This document shows positions 15,743 through 27,638 of a stretch of DNA of 64,000 bases, one piece after another. This DNA comes from Micromonospora sp. WMMD882 (lineage in GTDB: Bacteria > Actinomycetota > Actinomycetes > Mycobacteriales > Micromonosporaceae): positions 434,001 to 498,000 of the forward strand of contig NZ_CP114903.1 of the NCBI RefSeq assembly GCF_027497255.1. The letters are read 5' to 3'. The notes under the pieces are model-generated. The model saw nothing but the letters and a program-made list of their open reading frames with translations, did no database searches and was not told where the DNA came from. Both the position numbers and the translations under genes were made by a program. The stretch's first letter is position 1. Each line of letters starts with the position of its first letter.

Positions 15743-18352
15743 ATGGGTTCCCGCAGTACGAATCTCCGTACCAAAGTCATCGCACTGCTCGCGTCGCTCG
15801 TCGCGCTCTGGGCCTTCGCGGCGTGGGTGACCGTCCGGGACGGCTTCAATCTGCTCGGGGTCCAGACCCTCAACAGCCGGGTCTTCGCGCCCAGTGAGCC
15901 GCTGCTGCTGCAGTTGCAGAAGGAACGGCGGTTGTCGCTCGCCTACCTGGGGCGGCCGGAGGCGGGGCAGTTGGAGCAACTGCGGGCCGAACGGGATCGG
16001 ACCGACGGGCTGGCCGGCGCCTTCGAGGAGTCCGCGGCGCACTGGCGTACCGAGATCTCGGCGAGCGCCGAGGTCGAGCGGGCCATCGACGACGTGCTGT
16101 CCGGGTTGGACGGTCTGGACCGGATCCGCACCGAGATCGACGACAAGAGCATCGACCGTACCGCGACCCTCGGCGCGTACGTGGACGTGGTCGACTCGAT
16201 CTTCCAGCTCTACGACGAGCTGGGTGGTCTCGACGACCGGCAGGTGGCCCACGACACCGCCGCCCTGATCGAGCTGAACCGCTCCCGTGAGCTGCTGTCC
16301 CAGGAGGACGCGCTGCTCACCGGCGCGCTCGCCGCCGGCCGGGTGATCAGCGCGGAGCAGGCGCAGTTCGCGCAGCTCGTGGGCGCCCAACGGTACACGG
16401 CGGCGAACAGCATCGCCTCGTTGCCGGGGGCGGACCGCAACCGCTACCGGCAGATGTCCGAGTCGGACGCGTTCCAGCGGCTGCGCACCCTGGAGGCGCA
16501 GGTCATCACCGCCCGCAACACCGAGGCCCGGCCCCCGGTCGAGGCGGACGCGTGGCGGGCCGCTGTCGAACCGGCGTTGCAGCAGCTCAACGACGTCGTC
16601 GGGGCCGGCGGTGAGGACGTCGTGGACCGGGCCGCCCCGGTGGCCGTCGGGGTGATCCTGCGGCTGGTGCTGGCCACCGGTCTCGGTCTGCTCGCCGTCG
16701 TCGCCTCGATCATCGTCTCCATCACCACGGCCCGGACGCTGCTGCGTCAGCTCGAACGACTGCAGGGCGCCGCGTTCACGCTGGCCAACGAGCGCCTGCC
16801 GAACGTGGTCGCGCGACTGGGCCGCGGCGAGGAGGTCGACGTGGCCGCCGAGGCGCCGCCCCTCGAATTCGGTGACGACGAGATCGGGCAGGTGGGGCAG
16901 GCGTTCAACGTCGTGCAGGAGACCGCCGTGCGGACCGCCGTCGAGCAGGCCGAGCTGCGGCGCAACGTACGTGACGTGTTCCTCAGCCTGGCCCGGCGTA
17001 CCCAGGCCCTGGTCCACCGGCAGCTCACCCTGCTGGACGCGATGGAGCGCCGGGAGAACGACGCCGAGGAGCTGGAGGACCTGTTCCGGGTCGACCACCT
17101 GGCCACCCGGATGCGCCGCAACGCGGAGAACCTGATCGTGCTCTCCGGCTCTACCCCGGGCCGGGCGTGGCGACGCAACGTGCCGATGGTCGACGTCGTA
17201 CGGGGCGCGGTGGCCGAGGTGGAGGACTACACCCGGGTCAACGTGCTGCCGTTGGGACAGGTCGCGCTGGCCGGCCGCGCGGTGGGTGACATCATCCACC
17301 TGCTCGCCGAGCTGATCGAGAACGGGCTCTCCTTCTCGCCGCCGCACACCACCGTGGAGGTGCGGGGGCAGCTCGTGGCGAACGGCTTCGTCATCGAGAT
17401 CGAGGACCGGGGTCTCGGCATGACCGAGGAGGACCTGGCCGCCGCCAACGGGCGCATCATGGACCGCTCGGAGCTGAACCTCGCCAACGCCACCCGGCTG
17501 GGCCTGTACGTGGTCAGCCGGTTGACCGAGCGGCACGGCATCCGGGTGCACCTGAAGGAGTCCCCGTACGGCGGCACCACCGCCGTGGTGCTGATCCCGA
17601 TGGGCCTGGTCACGGTGGGCGAGGAGGAGACCGGCGGCGCGACCGGGACGCGACCGGGCCAGCCGGAGCCGGCCGACGCCGCCGGGCCGGGCGGCGGGCA
17701 GCCGGGGCCGCGTCCGGCGGCGGTGGTCGAGCCGGCCGCGCCGCCGCTGCCGCGCGGGGACGAGTCCCACCAGTTGCCCACCCGGGTACGCACCACGCTG
17801 GAGCGCCCCCGGGCCCCCCGGGACACCCCGGTCGAGAGCGGGTCGGGGCTGCCGACCCGTCCCCGACGCTGGTCGGAGCAGTCGGCCCTGGACGGTCCCA
17901 CGTTCCCGACCGGTCTGCCGGTGACGGTGCCCCGGACCGAGCCCGGCGGCGGCCCGGCCCCGACCGTCCCGCCGGCCGCGCCGACCCAGGGCGAGCCGAC
18001 GACGGCGTCGGTGCCGGCCGCGCCGGCGCCGTCGGCGGAGCTGGCCGCGCCGACAACGTCGGCGGAGCTGGCCGCGCCGGCGCCGTCGGCGGAGCTGCCG
18101 AGGACGGGCTCCGGCCTGCCGTTCCGGGTACGTCAGGCCAACCTCGCGCCGGAGCTGCGGGAGGAGACGTCCAGCGTGGACGCCGCGGAGGACGAGACGG
18201 TACGCCCACCCGAGCAGGTGCGGCGGATGATGAGTTCGTACCAGACCGGCACCCGCCGGGGTCGCACCGACGCGGCCCGGCTGCTGGGTGGCCCGGGGCG
18301 TGGTCCGGAGCAGACGAACGGCCCGGACGACGAGGATTCGCAAGCGACGTGA
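15743..18352 (+). CDS. cvnA: Conservon sensor-kinase-like protein CvnA (NIT domain, HATPase)
   Basis: 869 residues: membrane segment near residues 10-30, an extracellular nitrate/nitrite-sensing-like helical domain (about 35-300), a second membrane segment near 305-330, a HAMP-like linker, and an HATPase_c domain with ELIENGLSFSPPHT (N box) and EDRGLGMTEEDL (G1 box). The last 280 residues are Pro/Ala/Thr-rich and disordered. ATG 15743 is chosen over the upstream TTG 15641 because it directly precedes the basic segment and membrane helix. It heads the four-gene conservon operon; CvnA proteins are membrane sensors acting with the small GTPase CvnD. Confidence 0.85.
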   Translation: MGSRSTNLRTKVIALLASLVALWAFAAWVTVRDGFNLLGVQTLNSRVFAPSEPLLLQLQKERRLSLAYLGRPEAGQLEQLRAERDRTDGLAGAFEESAAHWRTEISASAEVERAIDDVLSGLDGLDRIRTEIDDKSIDRTATLGAYVDVVDSIFQLYDELGGLDDRQVAHDTAALIELNRSRELLSQEDALLTGALAAGRVISAEQAQFAQLVGAQRYTAANSIASLPGADRNRYRQMSESDAFQRLRTLEAQVITARNTEARPPVEADAWRAAVEPALQQLNDVVGAGGEDVVDRAAPVAVGVILRLVLATGLGLLAVVASIIVSITTARTLLRQLERLQGAAFTLANERLPNVVARLGRGEEVDVAAEAPPLEFGDDEIGQVGQAFNVVQETAVRTAVEQAELRRNVRDVFLSLARRTQALVHRQLTLLDAMERRENDAEELEDLFRVDHLATRMRRNAENLIVLSGSTPGRAWRRNVPMVDVVRGAVAEVEDYTRVNVLPLGQVALAGRAVGDIIHLLAELIENGLSFSPPHTTVEVRGQLVANGFVIEIEDRGLGMTEEDLAAANGRIMDRSELNLANATRLGLYVVSRLTERHGIRVHLKESPYGGTTAVVLIPMGLVTVGEEETGGATGTRPGQPEPADAAGPGGGQPGPRPAAVVEPAAPPLPRGDESHQLPTRVRTTLERPRAPRDTPVESGSGLPTRPRRWSEQSALDGPTFPTGLPVTVPRTEPGGGPAPTVPPAAPTQGEPTTASVPAAPAPSAELAAPTTSAELAAPAPSAELPRTGSGLPFRVRQANLAPELREETSSVDAAEDETVRPPEQVRRMMSSYQTGTRRGRTDAARLLGGPGRGPEQTNGPDDEDSQAT

Positions 18353-18446
18353 GCGGGGCCGGCGGCGGGAGGAACCCCGTCACGCCGGCGGCGAAGGTCA
18401 GCCCCAGACGAGCACGGCGACGAGCCGGGGGAGAAGAGGACGACGA

Positions 18447-18872
18447 GTGGCGCAGAAGACGGCTTCGAGTGCCGACCTGACGTGGTTGTTGGATGATCTG
18501 GTCGGCCGGGTCAAGCAGGCCGAACACGCTATCGCTCTCTCCACAGACGGCCTTCTGATGGCCTCGTCGCGGGGGCTGAGCCGGGACGACGGCGAGCACC
18601 TGGCGGCGATGGCGGCCGGGATCCAGAGCCTGGCCCGGGGCGCGGGGAAGCGGTTCGGGGGCGGGCAGGTGCAGCAGACCATCATCGAGATGCAGTCGTC
18701 GTTCCTGTTCGTCACGGCGGCCGGCCGTAACGCCTGCCTGGCGGTGCTGGCCTCCGAGGACGCCGACGTGGGGCTGATCGCGTACGAGATGGCCATGCTG
18801 GTGACCCGGGTCGGCAAGTACGTGGCGTCGCCGTCCCGGCTGCCCGAGCAGTCGGCCGCGGCCGAGAAGTAG
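18447..18872 (+). CDS. cvnB: Roadblock/LC7 domain protein CvnB
   Basis: 141 residues starting at GTG 18447 after GAGAAGAGGA. The Roadblock/LC7 fold is visible in LTWLLDDLVGRVKQAEHAIAL, then LSTDGLLMASSRGL and the end DVGLIAYEMAMLV. In conservons this protein is thought to be the GTPase-activating or scaffold component for CvnD at the membrane. It lies 94 bp after cvnA and 8 bp before cvnC. The longer in-frame extension upstream is Arg-rich read-through of non-coding sequence and was not used. Confidence 0.88.
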   Translation: MAQKTASSADLTWLLDDLVGRVKQAEHAIALSTDGLLMASSRGLSRDDGEHLAAMAAGIQSLARGAGKRFGGGQVQQTIIEMQSSFLFVTAAGRNACLAVLASEDADVGLIAYEMAMLVTRVGKYVASPSRLPEQSAAAEK

Positions 18873-18880
18873 TCGCCGAC

Positions 18881-19267
18881 ATGACCGTTACCGGGGGGCC
18901 GATGGAAGAGCAGTGGGTGGACGACCACGCGGGGCCGGTGGTGCGCCCGTACGCGGTGACCCGCGGCCGGGCCCGGCCGGTGACGGGCACGTTCGACCTC
19001 ATCTCCCTGGTGACGGCGGTCCAGGCGGACGTCACCCCGGAGGCGGGGCTCGGGCCGGAGCACCTCGCGATCGTCGGGCTGTGTCAACGGATGCAGTCGG
19101 TGGCGGAGATCGCGGCGCATCTCGACCTGCCGGTGGGCACCATCCGGGTGCTCCTGGGCGATCTGGTGGCCCGGCACCTGGTCGAGGTCCGCGAACCCCG
19201 GGCCACCGGCGGCCTTCCCGACGACAGCATTTTCGAGGCGGTTATCAATGGACTCAGGGCACTCTGA
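18881..19267 (+). CDS. cvnC: DUF742 family protein CvnC
   Basis: 128 residues. The DUF742 pattern is clear: VVRPYAVTRGRARP, LISLVTAV, EHLAIVGLC, SVAEIAAHLDLPVGTIRVLLGDL (a winged-helix-like segment) and the ending IFEAVINGLRAL. It is the third conservon component. The start is either ATG 18881 or ATG 18902, the latter with a GGGGGG stretch before it; the annotated choice keeps the longer form. Its 3' end overlaps cvnD by 20 bp. Confidence 0.88.
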   Translation: MTVTGGPMEEQWVDDHAGPVVRPYAVTRGRARPVTGTFDLISLVTAVQADVTPEAGLGPEHLAIVGLCQRMQSVAEIAAHLDLPVGTIRVLLGDLVARHLVEVREPRATGGLPDDSIFEAVINGLRAL

Positions 19268-19844
19268 GCAGCCGGCGGGTACGGTGCCCACCGCGATCAA
19301 GATCCTCATCGCGGGCGGTTTCGGCGTGGGTAAGACGACCATGGTGGGCGCGGTCAGCGAGACCCGTCCGCTGCGGACGGAGGAGGTGCTCACCGAGTCG
19401 GGTGTCGGCATCGACGACCTGTCCGGGGTGGAGGACAAGGCCACCACCACCGTGGCGATGGACTTCGGCCGGATCACCATCAGCGACGACCTGGTGCTGT
19501 ACCTGTTCGGCACCCCGGGGCAGGACCGGTTCTGGTTCGTCTGGGACGAGCTGGCGCTCGGCGCGATCGGCGCGGTGGTGCTCGCCGACACCCGCCGGCT
19601 GGCCGACTGCTTCCCCTCCATCGACTACTTCGAGGGTCGGGGCACCCCGTTCGTGGTGGCGGTGAACTGCTTCGAGGGGGCCCGGCAGTACCGGCTGGAC
19701 GAGGTGCAGGCGGCGCTCAACCTCGACCCGGACGTGCCGGTGCTGCTCTGCGACGCCCGGCAGCGGGAGTCCAGCAAGGAGGTGCTCATCACCCTGCTGG
19801 AGCACGCCATGAAGAGCCGGGACGCGCGGCGCGTCGCGGACTGA
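19248..19844 (+). CDS. cvnD: Conservon small GTP-binding protein CvnD
   Basis: 198 residues. P-loop GGFGVGKTT near residue 23, G2-region Thr in KATTTVAMDFG, G3 as FGTPGQDRF, and a G4-like VAVNCFEGA in place of NKxD. This is the ATP/GTP-binding protein of conservons, an Ras/Gtr-like switch anchored to the CvnA-B-C complex. ATG 19248 lies inside cvnC, implying translational coupling. In several actinobacteria conservons are linked to P450 genes; here a P450-terpene operon lies directly upstream. Confidence 0.88.
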   Translation: MDSGHSEQPAGTVPTAIKILIAGGFGVGKTTMVGAVSETRPLRTEEVLTESGVGIDDLSGVEDKATTTVAMDFGRITISDDLVLYLFGTPGQDRFWFVWDELALGAIGAVVLADTRRLADCFPSIDYFEGRGTPFVVAVNCFEGARQYRLDEVQAALNLDPDVPVLLCDARQRESSKEVLITLLEHAMKSRDARRVAD

Positions 19845-19959
19845 CCACGGGGTCGGCGCCCGTCGGGGCGGACGCACACCGCACGACAGAGGTGGCGGGA
19901 CGGTCCGGTGACCACTATAGACTCGTCACCTCACTCTTCGTGGAAAGGCGTGCTGCCCC

Positions 19960-20691
19960 ATGGTCGATCTGAAGGTCGTCACCCGGGACGAGTGGCTCGA
20001 CGCCCGTAAGGAACTGCTCGCCCAGGAAAAGGAACTCACCAGGCAGCGGGACAGGATCACCGCGCTGCGCCGGCAACTGCCGGCGGTCGTGGTCGAGAAG
20101 GACTACACCTTCGCCGGGCCGGACGGCCCGGCGAAGCTGGTCGACCTGTTCGACGGGCGACGGCAGCTCATCGTCTACCACTTCATGTTCGACCCGCAGT
20201 GGACCGAGGGGTGCACCAGTTGCTCCCTGCTGGTCGACAACTTCGGCCACCCCGCGCACCTGAACTCCGCCGACACGACGCTGGTCGCCGTCTCCCGGGC
20301 GCCGCTGGCCACCATCACGCCGTTCAAGACCCGGATGGGCTGGACCTTCCCGTGGTACTCGTCGTTCGGCGGCGACTTCAACCACGACTTCGGGGTGACC
20401 GTCGACCCGGCCGTCGCGCCGGTGGTCTACAACTACCTCGACGCCGAGGCCCTCGCGGCCCGGGGCTTCGACCACCACATGGCCGGCGAGCAGCACGGCA
20501 TCAGCGTCTTCGTCCGGGACGCGGACGGTCGCGTGCTGCACACCTACTCCACGTACGGCCGCGGCCCCGAGCAGGTGCTCAACACGTACCACTACCTGGA
20601 CCTGACCCCGTTGGGGCGGCAGCGGTACGTCAACGAGTTCCCGCACCACGACACGTACGACGAGCCGTCGGCCGCCCCGCACTGCCACTGA
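19960..20691 (+). CDS. DUF899 family thioredoxin-like protein
   Basis: 243 residues with the DUF899 landmarks VTRDEWLDARKELLA at the N-terminus, IVYHFMFDPQWTEGCTSCS (a CxxC in thioredoxin-like position), GWTFPWYSSFGGDFNHDFGV and HTYSTYGRG. The family is predicted to be thioredoxin-like; biochemical role unknown. ATG 19960 is preceded by GGAAAGG at 19941-19947. Upstream, TATAGA (19915-19920) could be a -10. Transcribed convergently to acnA and separated from it by a strong hairpin. Confidence 0.85.
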   Translation: MVDLKVVTRDEWLDARKELLAQEKELTRQRDRITALRRQLPAVVVEKDYTFAGPDGPAKLVDLFDGRRQLIVYHFMFDPQWTEGCTSCSLLVDNFGHPAHLNSADTTLVAVSRAPLATITPFKTRMGWTFPWYSSFGGDFNHDFGVTVDPAVAPVVYNYLDAEALAARGFDHHMAGEQHGISVFVRDADGRVLHTYSTYGRGPEQVLNTYHYLDLTPLGRQRYVNEFPHHDTYDEPSAAPHCH

Positions 20692-20707
20692 CCGGCCCGC
20701 CGACGAC

Positions 20708-20753
20708 GGAGGTCTCCGGCGGGTGGCTGTCGCGCCACCTGCCGGAGACCTCC
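20708..20753. terminator. Bidirectional hairpin terminator between DUF899 gene and acnA
   Basis: Arms GGAGGTCTCCGGC (20708-20720) and its exact complement (20741-20753) continue inward, with one G-U wobble, into GGTGGC/GCCACC, giving a stem of about 20 bp around a 6-nt loop. It lies between two convergent stop codons. Confidence 0.8.
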
Positions 20754-20773
20754 GGGTGAAACGGCCGCCGGGG

Positions 20774-23644
<2,871 letters not shown>

Positions 23645-23725
23645 GAGTAGTCCTGAGCAGTCTGTCGCACCGGTCCGGGCGTCGCCCGACTTAGGCGACA
23701 CTTACCGGCGATTCGCGCTGACCTG

Positions 23726-23745
23726 CAAACCGTACGTCCGTCTTG
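23726..23745. promoter_or_regulatory. Putative AcnR operator upstream of acnA
   Basis: CAAACCGTACGTCCGTCTTG matches the acnR-upstream site at 17 of 20 positions, including the first 12 exactly. It sits 82-101 bp before the acnA start, within the expected promoter region. The second half-site is less perfect than in the acnR copy. Confidence 0.6.
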
Positions 23746-23906
23746 CTATCGGCGCAACCTGGTGTCAGTTCCTGGGAGGCGACGCCCCGCCATGATCCCT
23801 GGCGGTCGGCCCGGGCGTCGCCCCGACGACTCCGGTGACCGGTGGGTGGGCATGCCGGTGGGCCGGCCCCCTGTTGTCGGGGGTCGGCCCACCGGTGGTG
23901 TGGGTG

Positions 23907-24551
23907 TCAGGCGGAGTAGCCGCGGGTGGCGGTCCAGTCGGCGAGGGCTTCGGTGGTGATCCAGTAGGAGGCCTGGTCGGGGTTGGCGGAGTCGGCGATC
24001 TTGACGGTGTCGCCGTTGTCGCGGTAGGCGACGACGCTGATGTAGTGGCCGCCTTCGAAGGAGTGGGTGGCGCCGTCGGTGTCGGTGGCGGTGCCGGCGA
24101 TGTTGGTGACGATGGCGCGGCCGTCGTCGATGGCGTTGATGATGTCGGCGCGCATCTTGTGGGTCTGGGTGGTGTCGGCGGTGGGGGTGGGGATTTCGAT
24201 GGTGCGGTATTTGCCGTTGGTTTCGGTGTTGAGGTAGTTGGTGATGTCGGCGGCGGAGTTGGTGCCGGCTTCGGTGGTGCCCATCTTCTTGGCGGCTTCG
24301 TCGACGCTGGGGTTCTTGTCGAGGGCGGTGAGGGCGTTGCGGGCGGCGGAGGGGCCGCAGTAGTAGAAGTTGGGTTGGGCTTCGTAGCGGATGGTGAGGT
24401 GGCGTTCGCTGTTGGGTTTGCGGTCGGTGGTGATGGTGGTGGGGTTGGTGGTGGTGGGGTTGGCGAGGGCGGTGGTGGGGGCGGCGATGGCGCCGGCGGT
24501 GATGGCGGCGCCGGCGATGGTCAGGGCGGTGTTACGGATGATGGTGGTCAT
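23907..24551 (-). CDS. Secreted C39-like cysteine peptidase
   Basis: 214 residues; ATG 24551 with GAGGGAG upstream. A signal peptide is evident (hydrophobic residues 8-29, ending TTALA before Asn31). The mature chain has the papain-like triad of C39 peptidases: Cys65 in NFYYCGPSAARN, His169 in EGGHYISVVAY and Asp187 in IADSANP. It should act outside the cell; no adjacent peptide substrate or transporter is seen. Codon choice is unlike its neighbours: CTC, GAA and CAA replace CTG, GAG and CAG almost throughout, giving a strong C-over-G skew that continues into the upstream non-coding DNA. Confidence 0.82.
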   Translation of the reverse strand: MTTIIRNTALTIAGAAITAGAIAAPTTALANPTTTNPTTITTDRKPNSERHLTIRYEAQPNFYYCGPSAARNALTALDKNPSVDEAAKKMGTTEAGTNSAADITNYLNTETNGKYRTIEIPTPTADTTQTHKMRADIINAIDDGRAIVTNIAGTATDTDGATHSFEGGHYISVVAYRDNGDTVKIADSANPDQASYWITTEALADWTATRGYSA

Positions 24552-24911
24552 GGTGACTCCCTCTTCCGTTGGGGGTTTGGGGGTGGCGCGGGTCGACCCG
24601 GGGGGTGGGGGCCTGTGGTGGGGGTGTGCGCGGTTGTCGGGCCGGGGGTGGCTCGGTGGCGCGTCGGGGTGTAACGGCTGTTGGGCGGGGAGGCATTCCG
24701 GGGGCGCGGGGTCGGGGTGAGGCGCGTTGGTGCTCGCGCCGTGGCCCATGTACAACGCCGTCGGGTGGGCGGCCATTCCGCCGCGCCGGGCGCCGCTGAC
24801 CGGACACCCGTCGCGGAATGGATGAAACCAGACATTCGGCCCGGGGTTTCCGGCCGCGGACACCGGGAAGACGCCCCGCGCCGGGGTCACCGCCCGACGA
24901 GGGGAGCGTCC
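24552..24911. other. Strand-skewed intergenic region between divergent genes
   Basis: 360 bp between the C39 peptidase and the beta-helix gene. From 24552 to about 24720 the plus strand is strongly G/T-rich, continuing the skew of the peptidase gene. No gene or clear promoter box is seen; the promoters of both flanking genes must lie here. Confidence 0.4.
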
Positions 24912-26603
24912 GTGTCGTACCAGGCATTGTCGTCAGTCGTCGTCCCGCTCTCCGCCGCGCCGCTGTGGTGCGACGCCCGGGAGCACGGGCTCCGCGGCGA
25001 CGGGATCGCCAACGACCAGCCGGCGCTCGCCGACCTGGTGGACCGGCTCGGCGAGGCGTACGCCGCCGACGGCAGGCCCCGCGTCATCCACTGCCCGCCG
25101 GGCACCTACTCGATCCGGGACGCCGGCACCGTGTGGCGCAGCGGAGTGTCCCTGGTCGGGGCCGGCCCGGCGGCCACCCGGTTCGTGCTGAGCAACGCCG
25201 GGAACCGGGCCGACCCGACCCCGCTGGCCTTCTGGACCACCGTGCAGCACGGCGCGAGCCGGGAACGGCACATCGCCGACTGCGCCTTCGTCGACTTCGA
25301 GATCGACGGCTCCGGGGTGGCCCTGACCGACTACAGCTACCTCGCCAAGGGCCTCGGTCTCCAGTACGTCGTGCGCGGGGTGTTCCGCAACCTCTACATC
25401 CACCACACCGGGGCCACCGGGCTGGGTTGCGACTTCCTCCAGGACACCGTGGTCGACGGGGTGGTGGCGGTCGGCTGCGGCCGGCTGGACAACGGCGTGC
25501 AGATGGGCGGAGCCGGCATCGGCATCGGGATCGGCGGCTGGGGCGCGATCGAACGGTGCACCATCACGAACTGCGTCACCCTCGCCAACGGCACCAACGG
25601 CATCTTCCTGGAACTGCAGAAGGACAACTGGACCCCGCCACGCGGTTACCGCATCGTCGGCTGCCACAGCCAGGCCAACCGGTTCGGCATCTCCGACTGG
25701 GGCGCCGACGGGCTGGTGGTGTCCGCCTGCACCCTCGTCGACAACCTGGAGGCGGGATTCGACATCTCCGCCAACGGCACCGCCGGGGTCGCCGGCCGGG
25801 GCGGCATCCTCAGCGACTGCGTGATCGACCGCAACGTGCGCGACGGGGTCAGCGTCGGCAACACGCCGGGGCCCTACACGGTGCGCGGCAACCGGATCAG
25901 CGGCAACGGCGCGTACGGGTACCACCAGCACGACCTCGGCCGCGGGTATCCGGGACCGGCCCACGACATCGCGATCGACGGCAACGACTTCTGGGACAAC
26001 GGCCTCGACGCGATCCGCGTCGACCGGCCCATGGTCGACCTGTCGATCACCGGCAACCGGATCCGCAACAACGGCCGGCGGTGTGCCCCCGCCACCACCG
26101 GCGGCGGCGAATCGGTGCGGTACGGCCGGCGCAGCGTGACGGACCTGGCCGCGCGCTGGCCGTCCGACGGCCACCGCGGCAAGGTCCTACGGGTCGGCGC
26201 CCACTTCGCGGTGGTCACCGGCAACACCGACAGCGAGCTGAGCCTGGCCCCGCTGCGCCCGGACAGCACCACCGCCTGGAACGAGGACGTCCCGCCGCCC
26301 GGCGCGGCCTACGAGCTGCCGGCGGCGCCCGCGGTGCGCGCCGGGATCACCCTGAACGCGGCGGTCGACGCGGCCACCGTGTCCGGGAACCGGATCCGGG
26401 ACCGGGACGGACACACCCAGACCCACGGGCTGTGGGTCACCGACCGGGGCGAGTGCGTGTCCTGCCGGGTCGAGGGCAACGACCTCACCGGCAACACGGT
26501 CGCCGGACTGCGGATCGACACGCCGCCGTCCGGCGGGCACTGGCCGCCCGGGCACACCGACCCCGACCGACGCCGGACCCACGGGCCGCCGGGCGCCGGC
26601 TAG
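24912..26603 (+). CDS. Right-handed parallel beta-helix repeat protein (pectate-lyase-like fold)
   Basis: 563 residues. The N-terminus resembles pectate-lyase-3 type domains (LRGDGIANDQPALADLVDRL, then VIHCPPGTYSIRD). Repeated parallel beta-helix rungs follow, such as NLYIHHTGATG, GYRIVGCHSQANRFG, DNLEAGFDISANG, YTVRGNRISGNGAYGY and DLSITGNRIRNNGRR. Such proteins bind or cleave polysaccharides. No signal peptide is visible at the chosen start, GTG 24912, which has AGGGGAG five bases upstream. Catalytic residues cannot be assigned, so a binding or structural role is possible. Confidence 0.72.
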   Translation: MSYQALSSVVVPLSAAPLWCDAREHGLRGDGIANDQPALADLVDRLGEAYAADGRPRVIHCPPGTYSIRDAGTVWRSGVSLVGAGPAATRFVLSNAGNRADPTPLAFWTTVQHGASRERHIADCAFVDFEIDGSGVALTDYSYLAKGLGLQYVVRGVFRNLYIHHTGATGLGCDFLQDTVVDGVVAVGCGRLDNGVQMGGAGIGIGIGGWGAIERCTITNCVTLANGTNGIFLELQKDNWTPPRGYRIVGCHSQANRFGISDWGADGLVVSACTLVDNLEAGFDISANGTAGVAGRGGILSDCVIDRNVRDGVSVGNTPGPYTVRGNRISGNGAYGYHQHDLGRGYPGPAHDIAIDGNDFWDNGLDAIRVDRPMVDLSITGNRIRNNGRRCAPATTGGGESVRYGRRSVTDLAARWPSDGHRGKVLRVGAHFAVVTGNTDSELSLAPLRPDSTTAWNEDVPPPGAAYELPAAPAVRAGITLNAAVDAATVSGNRIRDRDGHTQTHGLWVTDRGECVSCRVEGNDLTGNTVAGLRIDTPPSGGHWPPGHTDPDRRRTHGPPGAG

Positions 26604-26642
26604 GCAGGGTGGTGGCTGGGGCCGGGCGGCGGCCAGGTGGCC

Positions 26643-26816
26643 TCAGTCGACCGGGTCGGCGGGCGTGCCGGCCGCCTCGGCGTGCCGGTCGCGCAAGCGG
26701 GCCCGGATCTCCTCCGGCGTGTACGCCCGACGTCGCCGCTCGGCGCGGGCCACCACCACGCCGGTCGCCGCGACCCCGACCACGCCGGCCAACCCGAGGA
26801 GCTTCCACCACTGCAT
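26643..26816 (-). CDS. Small single-pass membrane protein
   Basis: 57 residues: MQWWKLLGLAGVVGVAATGVV forms one membrane helix, shown here in full only to residue 21 in two parts (MQWWKLLG, then LAGVVGVAATGVV), followed by a basic cytoplasmic tail ERRRRAYTPEEIRARLRDR. This architecture recurs in actinobacterial small proteins often called hypothetical. ATG 26816 is used; ATG 26828 four codons upstream is an alternative. The gene is divergent from the permuted-papain gene. Function unknown. Confidence 0.65.
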   Translation of the reverse strand: MQWWKLLGLAGVVGVAATGVVVARAERRRRAYTPEEIRARLRDRHAEAAGTPADPVD

Positions 26817-26833
26817 CCGTTGCCGCATCCGCC

Positions 26834-26839
26834 TAGGGT
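26834..26839 (+). promoter_or_regulatory. Putative -10 element of the permuted-papain gene (leaderless)
   Basis: TAGGGT ends 8 nt before ATG 26848; no ribosome binding site is present. Confidence 0.4.
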
Positions 26840-26847
26840 AGTGCGCC

Positions 26848-27582
26848 ATGAGCATCAGCCTGGACGAGGCGGTCGAGCTGACCCGCACCGGTGACCTGTG
26901 GGTGTTCCGGGGGCGCAGCGTCCCGGACCGGGCCATCCAGTTCACCACCAACAGCCCGGTCAACCACGTCGGCATGGCGGTGGTGCTGGAGGACCTGCCG
27001 CCGCTGATGTGGCACGCGGAGCTGGGCCGCTCGCTGCCCGACCTGTGGTCGGGCGCCCACCAGCGCGGGGTGCAGTTGCACGACCTGCGCGACGCGGTCT
27101 GCGTCTGGGCGAACCGCTACGGCCAGCGCGCCTGGCTGCGTCAACTCGAACCGCCCGCCGATGCCGGGATGGAGGACGCGGTGCTGCGGACCGTAGCCCG
27201 GCTCGACGGCACCCCGTTCCCGTCCACCGCCCAGCTCGCCTGGCGCTGGTTGCGCGGCCGGACGCCGACGGTTCCCCGACCGTCGTTGCCGCGTCCGCTG
27301 TTCCCCGGCCGTCGCCGTGCCGTCGGCCCGGCCGGGCAGCCCGGCGCGGGCGGGCCGGTCGTCGCCGGGGCCGACCCGGACGGTCGGGCCGCCGACCGGA
27401 CGTTGGAGACGGCGTACTGCGCGGAGGTGGTGGCGGTGACGTACGAGGCGATGGGGTTGCTGCCCGCCGGTCGCCGGCCGAACTGGTACGACCCGGGGCG
27501 GTTCTGGAGCGGCGACGACCTGGGCCTGACCGGCGACGCCACCCTCGGCGCGGAGATCGAGGTGCGGATCCCACCGCGGTGA
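26848..27582 (+). CDS. Permuted papain-fold (YaeF/YiiX-like) amidase/peptidase
   Basis: 244 residues. The catalytic order is permuted: His40 in SPVNHVGMAVV comes early and Cys191 in TAYCAEVVAVTYEAMGLL comes late, as in the NlpC/P60-related YaeF/YiiX group. WVFRGRSVPDRAIQF at the start and WYDPGRFW near the end fit the fold. A Pro/Gly-rich insert (about 138-180) separates the halves. No signal peptide, so a cytosolic role is likely. Members are predicted to hydrolyse amides or lipids; the substrate is unknown. Confidence 0.72.
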   Translation: MSISLDEAVELTRTGDLWVFRGRSVPDRAIQFTTNSPVNHVGMAVVLEDLPPLMWHAELGRSLPDLWSGAHQRGVQLHDLRDAVCVWANRYGQRAWLRQLEPPADAGMEDAVLRTVARLDGTPFPSTAQLAWRWLRGRTPTVPRPSLPRPLFPGRRRAVGPAGQPGAGGPVVAGADPDGRAADRTLETAYCAEVVAVTYEAMGLLPAGRRPNWYDPGRFWSGDDLGLTGDATLGAEIEVRIPPR

Positions 27583-27638
27583 GGTCTGCCCCGACCTCCG
27601 GCCGGCGGGCGACCGACCGGCAGGCCGACCGTTCCGGG

